The notes below the pieces were generated by a model, which ran no database searches, was not told the origin of the DNA, and saw only the letters and a program-made list of their open reading frames with translations. Positions 57,312 to 57,855 of a stretch of 57,855 nucleotides of DNA are shown one piece after another. The position numbers and the translations under genes are program-made. The first letter of the stretch is position 1. Every line of letters begins with the position of its first letter. This DNA comes from Thermoplasmata archaeon (GTDB lineage: Archaea > Thermoplasmatota > Thermoplasmata > Lutacidiplasmatales > UBA184): assembly GCA_030040865.1 (NCBI GenBank), contig JASHSX010000082.1, positions 1 through 57,855 on the forward strand. Direction: 5' to 3'.

Positions 57312-57855
57312 GCGGCGAGCGCCCCCGGGGCGGACGCGAGTTCGCGAACGCCGGCCAGCGGCCCATCGCGCTCGTCCGGGCCGACGGGGCGCTGCTGTTC
57401 GACGAGGGCGGCCGTCGCTACGTCGATCTCGGGGCGACGCACGGTGTCGGCAACCTGGGCGGATCCCCGCCCGAGGTCGTGCGCGCGATCGAGGCCCAGG
57501 CGCGAGAGCTCCTCTACTTGGGCAGTGGCTATCGATCCCCGGTCCGCGACCGGTTCCTGGAGCGATTGCTCGGCCTCCTCCCCCCGTCGTTCGGCCGGGT
57601 GTTCCTCTCCAATTCGGGCACGGAGGCGGTCGAGGCGGCGATCAAAATCGCCCGGGCCGCGACCGGCCGGACCGAGGTGGTGGCCGCGATGCGGGGCTTC
57701 CACGGCCGGACGCTGGGGTCGCTGAGCGCCACGTGGCGGAAGGAGCTCCGGGAGGGATTCGAGCCGCTCGTCCCGGGGTTCCGGCACGTTCCGTTCAACG
57801 ACGCCGCCGCGCTGGACGCGGCGGTGACCGATGCGACCGCCCTGATCCTCCTCGA
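57308..57855 (+). CDS. argD: ArgD/LysJ: LysW-semialdehyde aminotransferase (partial, runs off window)
   Basis: The first 182 codons of a class III PLP aminotransferase. VRADGALLFDEGGRRYVDLGATHGVGNLG opens the domain, then FLSNSGTEAVEAAIKIARAATGR and GFHGRTLGSLSAT, before the PLP lysine. It makes LysW-bound ornithine or lysine from the semialdehyde. ATG 57308 overlaps argB (ATGA). The rest, and lysK/argE that would release the product, lie beyond the window. Confidence 0.9.
   Translation, partial: MSGERPRGGREFANAGQRPIALVRADGALLFDEGGRRYVDLGATHGVGNLGGSPPEVVRAIEAQARELLYLGSGYRSPVRDRFLERLLGLLPPSFGRVFLSNSGTEAVEAAIKIARAATGRTEVVAAMRGFHGRTLGSLSATWRKELREGFEPLVPGFRHVPFNDAAALDAAVTDATALILL

Noticed and set aside
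1..57855. CRISPR array, insertion sequence, integrase or defence island
   Set aside because: No spaced repeats, terminal inverted repeats, transposase, Cas or restriction genes were seen; the Cas4-like protein at 7269 stands alone.

Overview
The window is one continuous piece of a GC-rich archaeal chromosome, most probably a member of the Thermoplasmata (phylum Thermoplasmatota). The archaeal markers are ribosomal protein L40e, a RIO1 kinase, archease, the KEOPS subunit Pcc1, an archaeal-type TrmI, and a ferredoxin next to a geranylgeranyl reductase for saturated archaeal lipids. The thermopsin-family surface protease, with its F-x-E-x-GLP-x-GT-x-W tail domain, points to Thermoplasmata more specifically. 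Many genes have a TATA-like box centred about 24-30 nt before the start codon and no Shine-Dalgarno sequence. This is the signature of leaderless transcripts, and I used it to choose several starts. I see no CRISPR array, insertion sequence, prophage or rRNA operon.

Layout. 1-1.2 kb: a lower-GC small hypothetical gene and a RIO1 kinase. 1.5-5.5 kb: a secreted thermopsin-like protease and an APH-fold kinase. 5.5-18.7 kb: single housekeeping or accessory enzymes (PHP phosphoesterase, two alpha/beta hydrolases, a possible PD-(D/E)XK nuclease, FMN-binding protein, DUF420 membrane protein, reductase, S9 peptidase, GNAT, ABC exporter, SLC13/ArsB-type permease, VOC protein). 18.8 kb: tRNA-Gly(GCC). 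19-22.8 kb: HAD hydrolase, TrmI, two membrane proteins and a GNAT. 22.9-27.2 kb: a DUF4129 / small membrane protein / DUF58 / membrane protein / MoxR cluster. 27.2-29.3 kb: SerA plus a class V aminotransferase (serine synthesis). 29.3-35.8 kb: archease, dolichol-phosphate-type glycosyltransferase, L40e, AMMECR1, IleS, a bactofilin-like protein and a CoA-binding protein. 35.9-38.0 kb: DUF1028 hydrolase, Pcc1 and a CPBP protease. 38.1-40.5 kb: ferredoxin, geranylgeranyl reductase and two unknown genes. 40.5-44.2 kb: thioredoxin reductase, a flavin reductase-like protein and an ABC exporter. 44.2-49.1 kb: a six-hairpin glycosidase with a small partner, a MetF-like protein and an M29-like protein. 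49.1-51 kb: NikR divergent from a NiCoT nickel permease.

51-57.9 kb (end) is the most coherent system: argG-argH-lysW-argX-argC-argB-argD, mostly translationally coupled. It encodes arginine synthesis on the LysW carrier protein, and the window ends inside argD. An HTH plus double-ACT protein is divergent from it. Their shared intergenic region carries a perfect 10-bp direct repeat with a 20-bp period, so this is a candidate local amino-acid-sensing regulator.

Nothing here is a clearly new defence or mobile system. The best leads for new biology are the HTH-ACT regulator with its repeat, the solitary Cas4-like nuclease candidate, the M29-like protein with altered metal-site regions, the RecA-like protein without a Walker A motif, the uncharacterised genes downstream of geranylgeranyl reductase, and the MoxR gene with no canonical start codon.
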